Source of the DNA: Viscum album
Lineage: Eukaryota > Streptophyta > Magnoliopsida > Santalales > Viscaceae
Direction: 5' to 3'
Assembly: GCA_963277665.1 (NCBI GenBank)
Contig: OY728163.1
Location: forward strand, 1,904,832,644-1,904,896,643
DNA: 64,000 nt
A program made the translations under genes and the position numbers. The notes beneath the pieces were generated by a model. The model saw only the letters and a list, made by a program, of their open reading frames with translations, did no database searches and was not told the DNA's origin. This document shows, one piece after another, positions 36,776-50,382 of this stretch (its first letter is position 1; each line of letters begins with the position of its first letter).

Positions 36776-39700
36776 TTAAGATGAGATAAAAACAAAACCA
36801 ATGAACTATATGTCTTTAATGGAGGAAAACCATCGCATAATGAATACCAAAAATAAATATTCCATAATATCATAAAATAATCATCATTTAATTATAGAAT
36901 AATTGACCCAAGGTAAAGAAATAGGTTTTACGAAAAAATTATTATAACATCATCGGTATAATAGATACATATAAAATATATGAATGGTATAATATTAGTA
37001 TATATGAATTATAACATAATATACATCAAAGGATATCAATAATGATAAAACCCCTATTAAATATTATTGAAAAATTGAATTTTTAAAATAATTATATTTA
37101 TCTATTTTGAGATGATTTAAAACACATTAAATGATTTTATATAATTTTAAATACATAATTCCTGATAAAAAATACAAACTATAGATAAAAAATGGAAAAT
37201 TGTTTTTAAAAAATTCATAAATGAATGATTTTTTATAAAACAATATTTTATCATTTGGGTAAACACTAATAAATCCTATATTAGAAACATGATCATTTAA
37301 AACCCATTTTATAGTCATGAATTCATTTTTCAAATAAAATAATTCCTATTGAAAAATATTAAGACATTATCTTTTTCATTTAAATATTATTATGGATTAA
37401 ATAATTTGTTAATCCTGTATAAAACATGGAAAGTATGATATATAATGAATATTTATTTTAAGATTTAAATATATCATAAATGTGTTCTTAGAACATTTTT
37501 TTACCCTATTCATAGATTCAAATGTTATAGGTCGCATTCAAAAGTCAATTTAAAAATGTATAATTAAATACTTTTCAAAAAAATTATCTGGAAAATATCC
37601 AATAATGTTTCCATAGAATAGACATGAATGTTTTTAAATTTATACATTTAGTAAAATTTATAAAATAAGATCGTGAATATAAAAAATATATTATTTTAAA
37701 ATAGATTAGTTTGAATACCAAATCATTAAACATTATTATAAATTATCAGTTGGAAAATAGGATATGTTAAATATCACAGTCACCTAATATAAAATATAAT
37801 TAGGAATCAAAAATATATAATAAATCATTTTTAGGAATTTTAACCATCGATAAGGTTGAAAACCATCATTAAAGGGGATGGGAACCATTATCAATAATGA
37901 TAACATTTTTTAGGAAATAATTCATTATGGTAATATATTTGAATAAAAATTAAATTCCCCATCAGAGGAATAGATTTTACCATGAAATAAAATATTATAT
38001 TTGAACCAACAATTCATCTATGAAATATGTTTTAGTAGAATAATTATAACTCATAAATGGGAGTTGAATTAACAATATCTATTACGTCATTAGTATCCTA
38101 AAAATCAAAATCTCTCAAAAGATAAAATGCATGAAAGCCTTGTAAATCCATTAAATTTAATGAAATTAATGAGAAAAATAATTCCATAAATAGAATATAA
38201 ATTAAAAAACAAGTATTGAATACATATCATATCTGAGGGAAGAAAATGTTCGATAAACAATTCTTACCTTTTAACACTTTTAGCCAGCCATTCTCGAAGA
38301 TTTACTAAAACAATTACTACCAATATAACAAATTTAAAAATTACATTAATACATATATACCTTTTTAAAATATATTTACAATCATTTATTTTAAATATAT
38401 TAATTAAATATATTTTATTTTCATCGTATAATTTTATTAGATTTGATTTATTGTTTAATAATTTATTCATAACATAAGTTTTAATTCATCATTACATATT
38501 CAATTTTTATCATTAATTTATTATCATTATTAATAGAATATATCTAATAGTTGTTAAAAAATTTCAATATTCATTTAACAATGATTTTTTATTTAATTCA
38601 TGAAGGTGGAGTTTTTGGAAATCCTCTGATGTTAATTTTTTAATGAATAAAGAATGAATAAAAGAATAATTTTAATAGTAATATAATATTTATAAAAAAA
38701 TAAATATATCATTATATATACATTTATATGTAATAAATATATATTTATTATGGATCCCATTTCAGTAAGTGTATAAATGAGTGGGTTTTGGGGGTGAATT
38801 TGTCGTATATATCACTTTTATTTTAACAAATTCTTTCTTCTTAATAAAACCATTGTGTTTGATTAATTTCATGATTGAGAAATTAATCATTTTAATTTTC
38901 TGAGATATAGTAAAATAAAGAAAAGTTAGTCACATAATATATTTTATAAGTCTTATATCAATATGAGAACCAAGTAATTTTCATGATAAACCCATGGTTG
39001 TTTCATGAATTTTGATATCCCTATTAATTGTAGTGATAACAAGGGTAACTAATTTGAAAAAAATTCTTTCGTCTCGTAACATGAACATCCTATAAAATAT
39101 AAATTGAAAAAATAATTTTTTTTAAAAAATATATTCAATAAATTATCATTAATCATGAAAATAAATATTAAATTCTTTTATTTTTGTGGTTTCATAACAT
39201 CAAAAAGAAATATCTTTTTCAAATAATATTTTAAATAGTCCAACGATATTATTCAAATAAAAAGCTCATTAGTTTTATTATCAATTTCCAAAAAATTGTT
39301 CAAGAGTATTATGTATCAAATAATATCTTAATCACATTTATATTCCATTTATATTTATAAAAATAATATCACAGATATTTAATAAAACACCCCTGAATTT
39401 TATAGAAGGTACATTAAACAAATTTTCATTGTAAATTACACTGAAATTATTTGTTCATTTATTTTGCGAATAATTCTATGATCAAATGTCCAAGAATAGT
39501 TACAAATTTAAATAATAGATACATATTAAGGATCCATTCTTTATTGATATATATAAATATTCTCAATCATAGAAATATTGACAAATCATTATTCATCAAT
39601 TTTATAAAATATTTTCATACCTTCAATAAATATACTAGGTCATTCAATTAGTTATGTAGATATATTCTATGTGATTATCAATAAGTTATATAGAAATCAT

Positions 39701-40490
39701 CTACATGATTCTAAAAAAATTGAGCACTATAGAAAATCCACATACTATTGTGGTGTAACCAATAACTCCATAGTATGGTGCTCTATATTTTCCGAAACAA
39801 TGAAAAATCATAACAAATTTATATAGTATAGTATATACCATTGTGATGTGGTCAATAATATTATTTCCTAGTAGAAATTTAGCTATAACTCCTTTTTTAT
39901 ATTGAATGTAGACCATTTTAGAATCAAATATAAGTTTTATTTGATCATATTTATTATACAATAAAATTCAACAGTTAGTTGATAATCCCTATTACATAGT
40001 TGGTGTCGAGTTAAAAACCATGTAAAATTACCATTATACAGTTATGTCGTACATGTGTAGGGGAATCTCAAATATACAATTACATAATTTTTACATTACC
40101 ATTTCATAGGTAATGGAATACTTGATTTACCATTAAAGAATATATGATTGTCCTTTACATTTTCATTATAACGTTTGTGTTACTATTATTGAACCCTGAC
40201 ACATGAACTATTTACCATTACAATATTCCAAATTTCTCTTTTTTGTTGAAGACAAACCTTCACACATCAATCATATTACCATTATGTAGATTTTTTTTAC
40301 CATTTTTCAATTTATAAGGACATATCTTACATCTAAAAAAGGCTTTTATTTCCTTTAAATAGGGACAAACATCCCATTAGGCATCATATAATACCTTTAT
40401 ACTATTTATAAATTTACCTTTAGAAAAAGATATCTATAATTAAGAAATTCATGATTTTATATACAAATTCACATAAAACAAGTGATAAGA
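36776..40490. other. AT-rich DNA, possibly with a minus-strand LTR remnant
   Basis: No gene is supported. At 38224-38280 a segment resembles 62045-62095 in the LTR of the element at 40500-63060 (shared aagaaaat and taccttt blocks), hinting at a related LTR here. At 39735-39850 a block containing ACTATTGTGGTGTAACCAATAA is repeated as ACCATTGTGATGTGGTCAATAA. Confidence 0.3.
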
Positions 40491-40499
40491 ATAGGTTTG

Positions 40500-43400
40500 T
40501 AATTTAATTCCAAATTTTACCTTATATAGGTATCCAATTTAACTCAGAATCAATACTAATTACTTTCACCTTACTTCAAATTTCTCAGACAGTGTCACTA
40601 AAAACATTAACGCATCAATCATCAAATTTTCTCAAGAAATATTATGAATATATCATGGTTTACATCAATAAATTACATCAAAAATTTTATAACATTGTGT
40701 CACTCTTAGTATAGTAACCTAGGCTTTTCATACATAGATATTATAGTATTTGTATGAATTGTAAATAAATTACACACACAAGAATATGTTCCTTAATATT
40801 TTAGTATCATTGCAATATTTTAATCACATAAAACTGGTATATTGGTCGACTATGTAATCTCACCATATGTTCTTAATAAATATCACCCTTCAAAGACATA
40901 TTAGATTTAATGCATTTATTTTTATCCCATGGATGGGAAACATAAGAAAGGGTGATCTCAGATTCTCAGTAAAAGTACAAAAGAGAGATGTATATTCATA
41001 ACAAGAGAATAATGGTATAAAAATAAGAAAATATCATTTGAAAACCACACCCTACATATAAAAGATCATAACATTGAATTAATTCATTAATATTGTATGT
41101 ACATAAGACCCAAATCATAATAAAATGAATGAACAAGGTACATAAGAGCATAACATTATCATATAACTTTGAGTTTTTGGTATACACATTATAATATAAA
41201 ATAATTTACATATTACTCAATTTTAAATAAAAATGTTATCATATGGGAATGAGTTATCTCCCCAAAAATCATAGTATTCGGGTTCACTCCCAAGACCATC
41301 ATATTGTACATAGTCATATAATGAACTCAGTTCACTCTATATTCGTTTCCTATCTATTTAATGAGATATAAACCATTAACCAATTAATTTCTGGGAGATA
41401 TTGGTCCCACAATTCCCATAATAAAAACCATTTTTTATTCCACAAGACCCTAAAACATTCATCATATAATTACACATGAAATGAAATGGGTTTCACAAAC
41501 ATTTAATCATATCATATGCATTAGAAAAATTATAGCTCTCATAATAATTTCATCATTTCATCATAGCATAACCCATGGAAATAGAAGTAGGTTCATTAAT
41601 AATAGTATCTTCTAATAACTTAGTTAATAGAAACATAACTCATAAAAATAATTCAATTATAAACAAAAACTATTCATATAAATAATATGAATGGAATACT
41701 TCAATTATATGCTAAGTAAGTCATAGGTAACATCAACATATTTATTCTTAGACGGATAATGATTTTGATCTATCAATTTAAACATTTATTATAAAAAATC
41801 CCCTTCGAATTTAATAAAAAAATTAAAAATATAAAAAATATTGAATATTATTTTCATTAAAATTAATGACAAAAACATATAAAGTAATATTTGAACCAAT
41901 TATTGTCCATGACATCAAAAATTCCATTTATTTCTTACACTTTAAATTTTTTATCCATTCAAAATTTTATTAAAGGAAAAATTAGAATTGTTTATAAAAT
42001 GACAAGAAATTTGTATTTTAAAATTTTTGTAAAAATTTAAAACCATGGAAATATTTCTTAAAATAATCATTTGTATATTAATATAAATGTTTTGAAACAT
42101 TTTTAGTAAATATGGTTCAAGAAGGAAATAAATTTTTATCTGAAGAGATAAATAATATGGGATTTTCATAAACAATTTTTCATAATTAATTTAAGTACCA
42201 ATGAGTAGAAAAATTATATAATTATTAGAATATATCTTGAATAAACAATGGAGAAAAAAATAATCAAAACATATGAGAGGTAGATCACGAGATTTTAAAA
42301 TTATATACATAATCATATATAATCTTGATAAATGATGATTTTGTTAAAAAAATCATTACCACTTTAGAAAACATGAATCATATAACATTTAAATGATAAA
42401 ATAAATTGAAGCATTGAAATATCATGAGAATCAATAAATTTATGATATGACATGTTAATTTTGATTTATACACACATCCTAAAATAATAGAGGTTCATAA
42501 CATAACTTGTTTCCAAGAATCCTGAGGTAAAAATCAATTAAATTTTATCTTGAATTTTATCAAACTATTTGAAATCTATTTTATGTTAAATATATGTTTA
42601 TTATACATATATTATAGAAAATACTAATATATATCATTTAATATATTATTTTTTATGAAATTTTGATACAAGTTTATTAACAATTCAATGTAAATGACAT
42701 ATTTTAGGCAATCACTGATTTGTATTTCATGTATTTTTTTACTTTTTTTATCACATAAATCATGGTTCCATTATATCCAAAATTAAAAAATTATATTAAT
42801 AAAATATATATTCATTATATATGTATTTATAGTCATCCAAAAAATAGTTATATGAAACAAAATATATTGTTCATATAGACGATAGACCGTATGTATGGAT
42901 GAAAGTTTTTTCCAGTTTCTTATCAGATTAAAATAATAAAATTTAAATTATATACATTTTAATTGTAAAATAGTGGTAATTTCATATATATAACATATTT
43001 TTATTTAAACCATACTTAATTCATTCAATTTAAATTAGCAATGAATCACATAACTTTGTGTTTTGGTAGTCTGTCGTACATACTAGAAATGTTATCATAT
43101 TCCACAAAAATAAAGAGAGTAAAGGTTGGGGTGATATAATTATTAAATAATAATAATAATAATATCATAAATGTCATATAAAATTATAAATCCACAATTA
43201 TTTCCATTCTTATGTTGTTATAATGGTAAAATGAATGACATTGGTTCACGAGGTTAAAGTTTGTCATACACGTGAAAGATGATTTCATAAGAAAGTTAAT
43301 AGAAGTACAGATGGGTTTAAGTAATTAAATTAACTTTATAATATTTATTTTTATGTAAGATATTTAAGTTATTATATCATCATGTTATATTATGAATTTA

Positions 43401-43807
43401 ATGGGGTGGAGTTTTAAGTTTCACAAAAATTCTCATTGTTGAACATTACCTCTTCATCGAGTATCCTATGACAGTTTTCACAAACATCCATCCTAGGATA
43501 GAATTATATACAAAATAGTGTCACTCAGATTATTATAGTGACGTTGGTAAGTGATTAAGGTAGTTATTTTAATAAAAAAAATGGGTTTCACGGTGTGAAG
43601 AATAGTGGATATGTGGGGGCCTTTATATGTGAGGTGAGTAGCACACTTGTAATTGTTTGGAAATGAAAACATATACCCACATCATTCACATGGATAAAGT
43701 AAACAAAATAGATCAGAATAAAACTAAAATCATGATAATTTCTGAATATGTAAATAAAATATATTTTATAATTGTGTAATGGTAATTTAACCCTTATCTT
43801 TTTTACA
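40500..43807 (-). repeat. 3' LTR of the split gypsy element
   Basis: Aligned with 58500-63062 by collinear blocks, notably ATCACCCTTCA (40882 and 58891) and GATAAATAAT..GGATTTTCATAAA (42145 and 61678). The inner end is put at 43807 because the minus strand there reads GAGGGGTTAA then TGTAAAA. The lower end is fuzzy. The ORFs at 40996-41187 and 41951-42175 lie within it and are not genes. Confidence 0.6.
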
Positions 43808-43818
43808 TTAACCCCTCA
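43808..43818 (-). other. Polypurine tract candidate
   Basis: The minus strand reads TGAGGGGTTAA directly upstream of TGTAAAA, a plausible 3' LTR start. Confidence 0.4.
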
Positions 43819-44930
43819 ATAAACTTATTTTTACCTTTACCATGGTAAATAATTTTTAATTTTTTTAATATTCATATTGGTCAAATATTATGGTAAATAT
43901 ATTAAACATTATAAATTATTATAGTTAGAATTATAGAATAGGTTTTCTGAAATTCCATTCCCATGAATGTACATTTTTATTTTTTAATTAATCCTCTAGA
44001 TGTGACAAGAATGTGGGTTTTTAAAGTAAAAGATTTCTAAATATTGAAATCATTTTATTCAAAAATATAATATGAAATTGATTAAAATGACTAACTTGGA
44101 TTAATGGATGTATTATTTATGTAGTGTTATGTTAAAAATAATTAACAATGAAATTTATCTTAATAAATATATTAAAAAAAATTCAATTATCAATTAAAAT
44201 TTAGTTTTTTAAACTATTCATCAAAATATGATTTTTTTTTGAAAACTCTCAATAAGACACCCCTAAATAATTTAGACATGTTGATTTTTAAAATAATGTT
44301 TACTTTATAAAATTAATATTCTAAAAATAATTTTATTTTTTCTAATAAAAAGATATAAAAAACATTTTGTTGAGGAAAGAGTATTTTCAAAACATATAAT
44401 GACTTTACCAAAAAAATATTTATTTTATTACAAATATGTTATATTTATAGAAAATTGTTTTATTTAATATTAAAAAAATTATTACTATTAATATCACTGT
44501 GTTTAAAATCTATTCATTAATGGTCATCTATAAATAATTATTATAATAATATATCATCGTTTTTCTAAAACTCAGTGTCATGTGTAATGCATGATAACCT
44601 AGTATTGTGTGTGGCCGAAGCATAACTTGGTGTTGAATGTAACATAATTTTTATAGTAATTTAATTTATTTTAAAACCATTAATTTATAAAAACATACAT
44701 TCTTACATTCTACAACCCATAATATGAATTAATCCCTTGAAATTATTCACTCTGAAATTAAAAAATTGGTGATATTTATTTATCATAAAATCACATCGTT
44801 CCCATATAGAATCCTCAAACTCGTGACTTCACCAAAAAACCTTTGACTAGGTGAGTGTTATTATTTCATAAAGCATTCATTGTATGTTCTGAAATCTCTA
44901 CTATTTGTTCATCCTAATAAATATATTTCT
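43819..44930 (-). other. 3' non-coding region of the split gypsy element
   Basis: Lies between the integrase relic and the 3' LTR; no coding features. Three imperfect copies of a 26-28 bp unit occur at about 44567-44648. Confidence 0.4.
44567..44648. repeat. Three copies of a unit of about 27 bp
   Basis: Successive units begin AACTCAGTGTCATGTGT, AACCTAGTATTGTGTGT and AACTTGGTGTTGAATGT, each followed by a CAT-containing tail. A short degenerate tandem repeat. Confidence 0.5.
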
Positions 44931-44939
44931 CTACTGGTA

Positions 44940-46100
44940 TGAATTTTGATTTCAGTACATGTGAGTGGTCAGTGATTTACTTCCTTAGCAGAGATACATG
45001 AAACACATCAGTGAATTTAGAAAGGTTCTACGAAAGAACCATCCAATAGGTTATCATCCCTATACGATAAATAATTTCGATGGGGAGGATATACATAGGG
45101 TTTATTATCCCTTTACTCTAGAATCTCATTATCTTCTTTCATATAGAAATTCATAGAAATGCCTTATAACTAACATCAAATTCTAGATAGCATTGACGAT
45201 TATCAGCCTAACATTTCTACAAACTCTGTGCTGACATGATATGTTTTATAATGGAACTATATTTATTTTAATTTTCATATGTATATTAGTTCCCAGTATA
45301 TTTATTTCTACATATTCATTTTAAAACGTCGGAGCTCTACAATTATCACCATTTAGGGCTTCATAAAGATCCATCTAATTTCTCGAGTGAAATAAATAAT
45401 TGTGAGAAAAGGAAACTAGAAAAATATATTTATACCAACCGAATTTTAAATCCAATTTACATGATCCCAAAAATATACTATATAGTTTTAATTTTTTCTT
45501 CCAACTAACCAACTTTTTTATGATGATATGTAGTGATGAAACACATTTTCATATCAAATTTGTTCTAAAGAATTTACCAAAAATTTGAGGTAAACCATGA
45601 ATAATGGTAAAAAAATGGAATATAGTACTCCATGGAACCTAATTCATTTCTTAATGTATATCATGGAAAGGTTATCCACATATAATTCTTATCTGATAGT
45701 GGTAATGTGTGATGACTTATTAAAGAGATCCACTATAAACCATATATCAGTATTCCAATTATAATTTTTCAAGATTCCAATGATAAAATCTTGGGTGATG
45801 TTTTCCCATTTCTATTCAGGAATGGATATAATATGTAACATCCCCTCATACATTTTTCATTCATCACTAAATTTTTGACTTAACAATTATTGATATAAAA
45901 ACATTGTCATATATCTTTTCAAACCATTCCACTATAAATACTTATTAAAATCTCTATATATCATCATAATTACAAGATAGATTGATTATGATGAAGTATG
46001 AGCTTCCCCTAACAATGCATTATTCAAATCTGGTTTACATAAAATTCATATATGGTTTCATAAAATAAGAATTACTTCATGATCAAGGTTAAACATAGGA
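44940..46100 (-). pseudogene. Decayed gypsy integrase, minus strand
   Basis: The C-terminal part is visible at 45000-45430, including the complement of TGAAACACATCA (the VFHVS segment) and the block around 45199 that encodes the RRR..ADN-type stretch. The core at about 45765-45845 reads on the minus strand GMLHIISIPE, a stop, then KWENITQDFIIGI and IWFIVD. That matches G(L)LQPLPIPEWKWEDI..DFV.GLP...IWVIVDR, with the first catalytic Asp kept. Other catalytic residues cannot be placed. Stops and indels are frequent. Confidence 0.75.
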
Positions 46101-46203
46101 TTATTTATAACTTTATTTTTATTACCTATATCATACTTTGGTTCCTAATTAATCATTAATTAGATTTATGGTTATAAATTCTATTGATAAAGTTAATATT
46201 TTC

Positions 46204-46474
46204 CTATTCCTTGTGGGTTTCAAAATCTATCCATTTCATATCCACAAATATTTGATATTTTTTAAACCTCATAAATGATAATTCAGCATTATCCTTTGTA
46301 ATCAAATCATTTTCCACTTTGTTCTCATTCCCTTTGTGGTAACATTTTGAGATTATATAATCATTAATAATTTCTAACCATTTTATCTGACACATATTCA
46401 TCTCCTTATGTTTGAATATATAAATTACACTTTTTTTATCTTTATATATTGAAGTTTTCTCTAAAAAGAAAATT
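46204..46474 (-). pseudogene. RNase H relic, 3' part, truncated by insertion
   Basis: The minus strand reads EKTSIYKDKKSVIYIFKHKE then MNMCQIKWLEIINDYIISKC, aligning residue by residue with gypsy RNase H (E....[30 protein letters not shown]). A 65-codon frame (46204-46401) survives. Sequence before the EKTSIY segment stops matching at about 46475, where the inserted element begins; the missing N-terminal half is at 55438-55560. Confidence 0.85.
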
Positions 46475-46479
46475 GATTT
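46475..46479. other. Candidate target duplication (left), GATTT
   Basis: Pairs with aattc at 55438-55442. The two differences are G/A and C/T, so both copies may derive from GATTC by cytosine decay. Consistent with the RNase H break, but short. Confidence 0.4.
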
Positions 46480-48550
46480 TGTATAATATTACATTTTTTA
46501 GGTTTTTCTCAGATTTTCTTTTTTATCACAATTTTATTGAGGTTTTTTAGGATTTTTTAGGTGGAAATTGGATATTAATTAGGGCTATTTGGGTTGTGAA
46601 TGTGAGGTGAATTGTTTCCCAAAAAAATACACCACCTCAGTGAAAACAATGTAGCTATATATGGTAGGTATTTTTATTTTTGGAACACAATTTTACAAAT
46701 TGTTCACTCACCAAGTAAACAATGTGCACCTCATTGTACAGGTTTATGGTTACTGAGCATAGTTTGTCTAACTATTATTCCATTCGTAACTAACCATGCG
46801 TGGGAGATATTGTTCTTCCAAATTTTGTTTTTAAAATTTCCATAACCCCCATTTAAATTCCTACTTGACACTAATTTTATTTATCCTCGATTACACGGCT
46901 ATGAAATATATTTAGTTTTTATTTTTTTCCTCCTAACCATTCTCTTGGAGGATCGAAGCATAGTGGATCTCAATCGATCTCTCATAGGTATGTGAATCTA
47001 ATATCCTTGGTGTCTCTGGTGTATCCTTATTTATTCCTTCATTTTTTATATATTATCATGCATTGGATGGATCTAAACTAAGATTAAATTGATCTTGATT
47101 CTATTTTTTGATTCTTGATATTCTTTTTCATCATTCCATTTCAATGTTTCACATTTAAGGTATCGATTATTTATTTGAGAACCCTTAATTAATTATATGT
47201 TGTTACATTTGATATTTTACAAGTAATTAAATCCTTTGTTTCATGAATCATTTTAAATTGCATTCAATTTATTTTATAAAACATAATTTGATATGTTTTT
47301 TAATTTTTAATTTTTAATTTTATTTGCAAGGATTTTGGGGAAACCCCTCATTTCCAAAGGAATTGTAATTTATGGTAGATTTTTAAATTCATGGAATTCA
47401 TGAAATGATTGGGGAATTGTTTTTAGAAAGTTTCATAAATTTAATTGATAAAAATTTATGATTTTTTATTTGAAAATTAATTATTTGATGAAGACCCCAT
47501 GTTTTGGTTTGGAAACTAAATTTCCATGTTGAAATTGAAAATTGGTAAATTGAATTATAGGTGATTTTTTATTTGAAATTAGTTGGTTTTTCTTTATTCT
47601 AATGATTAATTGATCCCATCAAATACGTGATAGTTTGTGGTATATCATGGAAAATAATTCTATAATTATTATTACCGAGTAATGTATTGACATTGATGAC
47701 TCTAATAAAATACTTATAAATAAGATCTTAACCCTAATGGGATAATAATGAACCTTATTCATCCTAATATGGATTAATATGTGTACCCATATTTCAATGA
47801 ACACTGATATGAGATGCATGGGAATCATATTATGTTAAAGTATAATGCCAAAATAGAATAACCATGGTTCATATTTGAATTGTTTTAATATATAATACAT
47901 TCACTATATAACTATTTTCTTCATGGAAGGTTATTTATATATATAATTTTATGTAATATATTTATTTAATCAATGTTTGAAATGTTTTCTATAGTTTTTA
48001 AAAGATATAATCTTTTTTATTTCAATATGTGATTTTATTTCCATGCCATATTCTCTAAAAAATTTAAATCATGATTTAGATTATTATTATTATGGAATAT
48101 GTTATGGAAAACATGTTTAGAGCCTATGGGTAGTTATATCTAACACCATACCATTTCATTCAGGAATTTTAATATTTCATACTATTAGTTCCATGCAAAG
48201 GGAAAACACCACATATAGGTGGTGGGTGTTCATGATCTTTTGAGATTGTAGTGACGTCTCCCATTGGGTGTTTATATTTTCACTATGTACTTTTATGATG
48301 TACTATTTTTGCATTTTGGTTATAAAGTTTTTGTTTTTTCACTTTTAAACATTGAATTATTGATCATACTGTTTTGTATCATTTATATTGTTATGTTTTA
48401 TAGAAAATATGCTCTATGTGTTATCTTGTGTGACGTTAGGTTCTAGTCGCCAACCGTTGGGGATCGGGATATCCCTTTAGTCCTTACCAGTACTATTTTG
48501 GGTATTAGATTACTTGGGTATCTATGAATTTTTTTCAAATATTTTTGTCA
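46480..48550 (+). repeat. 5' LTR of the nested gypsy element
   Basis: Begins TGTATAAT and ends with TTTTTGTCA at 48550. Collinear with 53388-55437: the CACCTCAGTGAAAAC block (46633) against CACCGCAGTGAAAA (53541), the TTGACACTAATT block (46865 and 53773), GGATGGATCTAA (47066 and 53975) and CCAACC..TGG.GATC (48450 and 55350). An AGGTATGTGAATC donor-like motif is at 46986. Confidence 0.75.
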
Positions 48551-48551
48551 A

Positions 48552-48565
48552 TGGTGTAGTTTAGG
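48552..48565 (+). other. Decayed primer-binding site candidate
   Basis: TGGTGTAGTTTAGG follows the LTR end by one base and can be aligned with the initiator Met-tRNA site TGGTATCAGAGCCAGG using a short gap. Position is good, match is modest. Confidence 0.35.
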
Positions 48566-48872
48566 CATCATTCCATGATGTTAGTATGAATTATTAGATA
48601 TCTTTATAGGTCTTTGGAGGTTGTTAAGAGGGATTTCATGCCTATATATAATTTTAACAAGTTTTGAGTCTCTATGGTTGGGTTTTTAAAGGGATATTGA
48701 TAAATAATGTCAAATAATTCTAGTCTTTTACAGTTTTTTATTTTGATAGGTTTAAATCCCTGTCTTGTTATCTTATCTGATGGGATTAATTTCCCAATTT
48801 ATCTTATTCGAGTTCTTTATGTGACTAATTTTATAATGTATTCAATGTGGTGTGTTAATTTTGTATAGAATC

Positions 48873-49800
48873 ATGAATCCAAGAAATCAGGTTAGTAGCC
48901 TCCAAGAGGAAGCTTCTGGTGGACCACAATGAGCATATCCACCCATTAACCAAAACATTTAGTGATTATTTTTTGTACTTTCAATGATCAGGTATAGGCA
49001 CTAGAACCCATTGTGATTCTGGGTTTGTTTTGGACCCTTAGAGTGATGAATCTAGGAATAATGCTCAAGTGATCCTTTTCTTGAATCCAACATTGTTAAA
49101 AGTATTGAATGATCCTCTAGATTCTATGATTTGGATGAGAAATATTGATCTAATATTTCATTTCTGGGAAAATCCTAATTTGATTAAGGTGAAATTTTCT
49201 ACCTTTTAGCTAGATGGAGCTGATTGGTGATTGTGGGCCTCAATAGTTATAAATATTTATAAAAATGGATTATAGAGGAAGGAATTTGAATGTTATTTTC
49301 CATGATATGTTCTATCTAGAGTCTATGGTGATGGATGAGGTTATAAAATCTTTTAAACATGATCATGGTGATAGGAAAATGACAAAAATATGTGAACAAG
49401 CTTCCCTAGATTGTGGAGTTTTCACCTGAGATTATATTGAATGATAAGATCAATATGTGACAAAATGAGATGGGTATTTTATTGATATTCATTAATAGGT
49501 TTTAGTATTGAATATATCTTCCTATACAGATGTGCTAAATAGATTATTAATGTTTGATCTTGACCTGGCTAGTAAGTCAGGGTTGTTGGGAGTTCTGTTT
49601 TCTACTAGTGTTAAATCTAAGAGTTATCTTAATGGAAATAGGATATTTGATGAGTTTCATGGTTGTTCTCAATAATAGTGTTCGGCATGACCTCCCACAT
49701 TGAATATAAGTATACCTTTAACTTGCTACCAGTGTGGAAATCATGGGAATTATAAATGGGTTTTCACTGAGGCACCAAAGATATATAGTTCCCACAGATG
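48873..49800 (+). pseudogene. gag relic of the nested gypsy element
   Basis: A start codon at 48873 opens MNPRNQVSSLQEEASGGPQ before a stop. Around 49200-49260 there is a DGADW..WAS stretch comparable to the gag EGxAxxWW segment. A zinc knuckle relic lies at 49724-49759, CYQCGNHGNYKWVF, in which two Cys remain, the His reads Asn and the last Cys is gone. The protein would have been the particle and RNA-binding component. Many stops. Confidence 0.65.
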
Positions 49801-50380
49801 CCAAGGTCACTTGTAGAAATTTTGTGTTATATTTTATGATCAATATAGTTGAATGGGATCATCAACACAAAAATTTGTTTCATCACAATTAGATTCATTA
49901 TAAACAAATGGGTTCTATCCCTAAGAACCTAGAATTAATATTACCATGTAGTGAAAGAGTAACCAGAGGAAGATGAAAGAGGTCCAGGGAATGTGAGAGG
50001 GAACATCACTATAAATTAAACTTTAGTGACTTATTTTTCTTATACCTATATATATAACTCATTTATATCAACTCTTATTGTAAACTTTTTAAATATTCAT
50101 ATGGATATTTTTTCATTTGTGATGGATATTACCACACCACATGAACAAAGGGAGAGAAGGGTCCTCATTGTATCAGTGTTGTATTCTCTTTATCAGAGAT
50201 CAAACTTACTTGGGATTTTATGTTTTTTTTGACATGAAACCTCTTGATTTAATTCTCATTCTATATTTTTATTATTATTAATAAGTCCTAAACTAAATTA
50301 TTTCATTCATGGGTCTCATTTAACATGCCCAATCGAGTGTGTCATATCATTTAGGGAGAATGGGACCCCAGGTCGAGTAG
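49801..50380 (+). pseudogene. Presumed protease region of the nested element
   Basis: Located between gag and reverse transcriptase. No D-S/T-G motif could be read. The frame at 50026-50232 is unrecognised. Confidence 0.3.
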
Positions 50381-50382
50381 AG

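Noticed and set aside
46204..46401. 65-codon minus-strand ORF as a host gene
   Set aside because: It is the RNase H segment of the split gypsy element.
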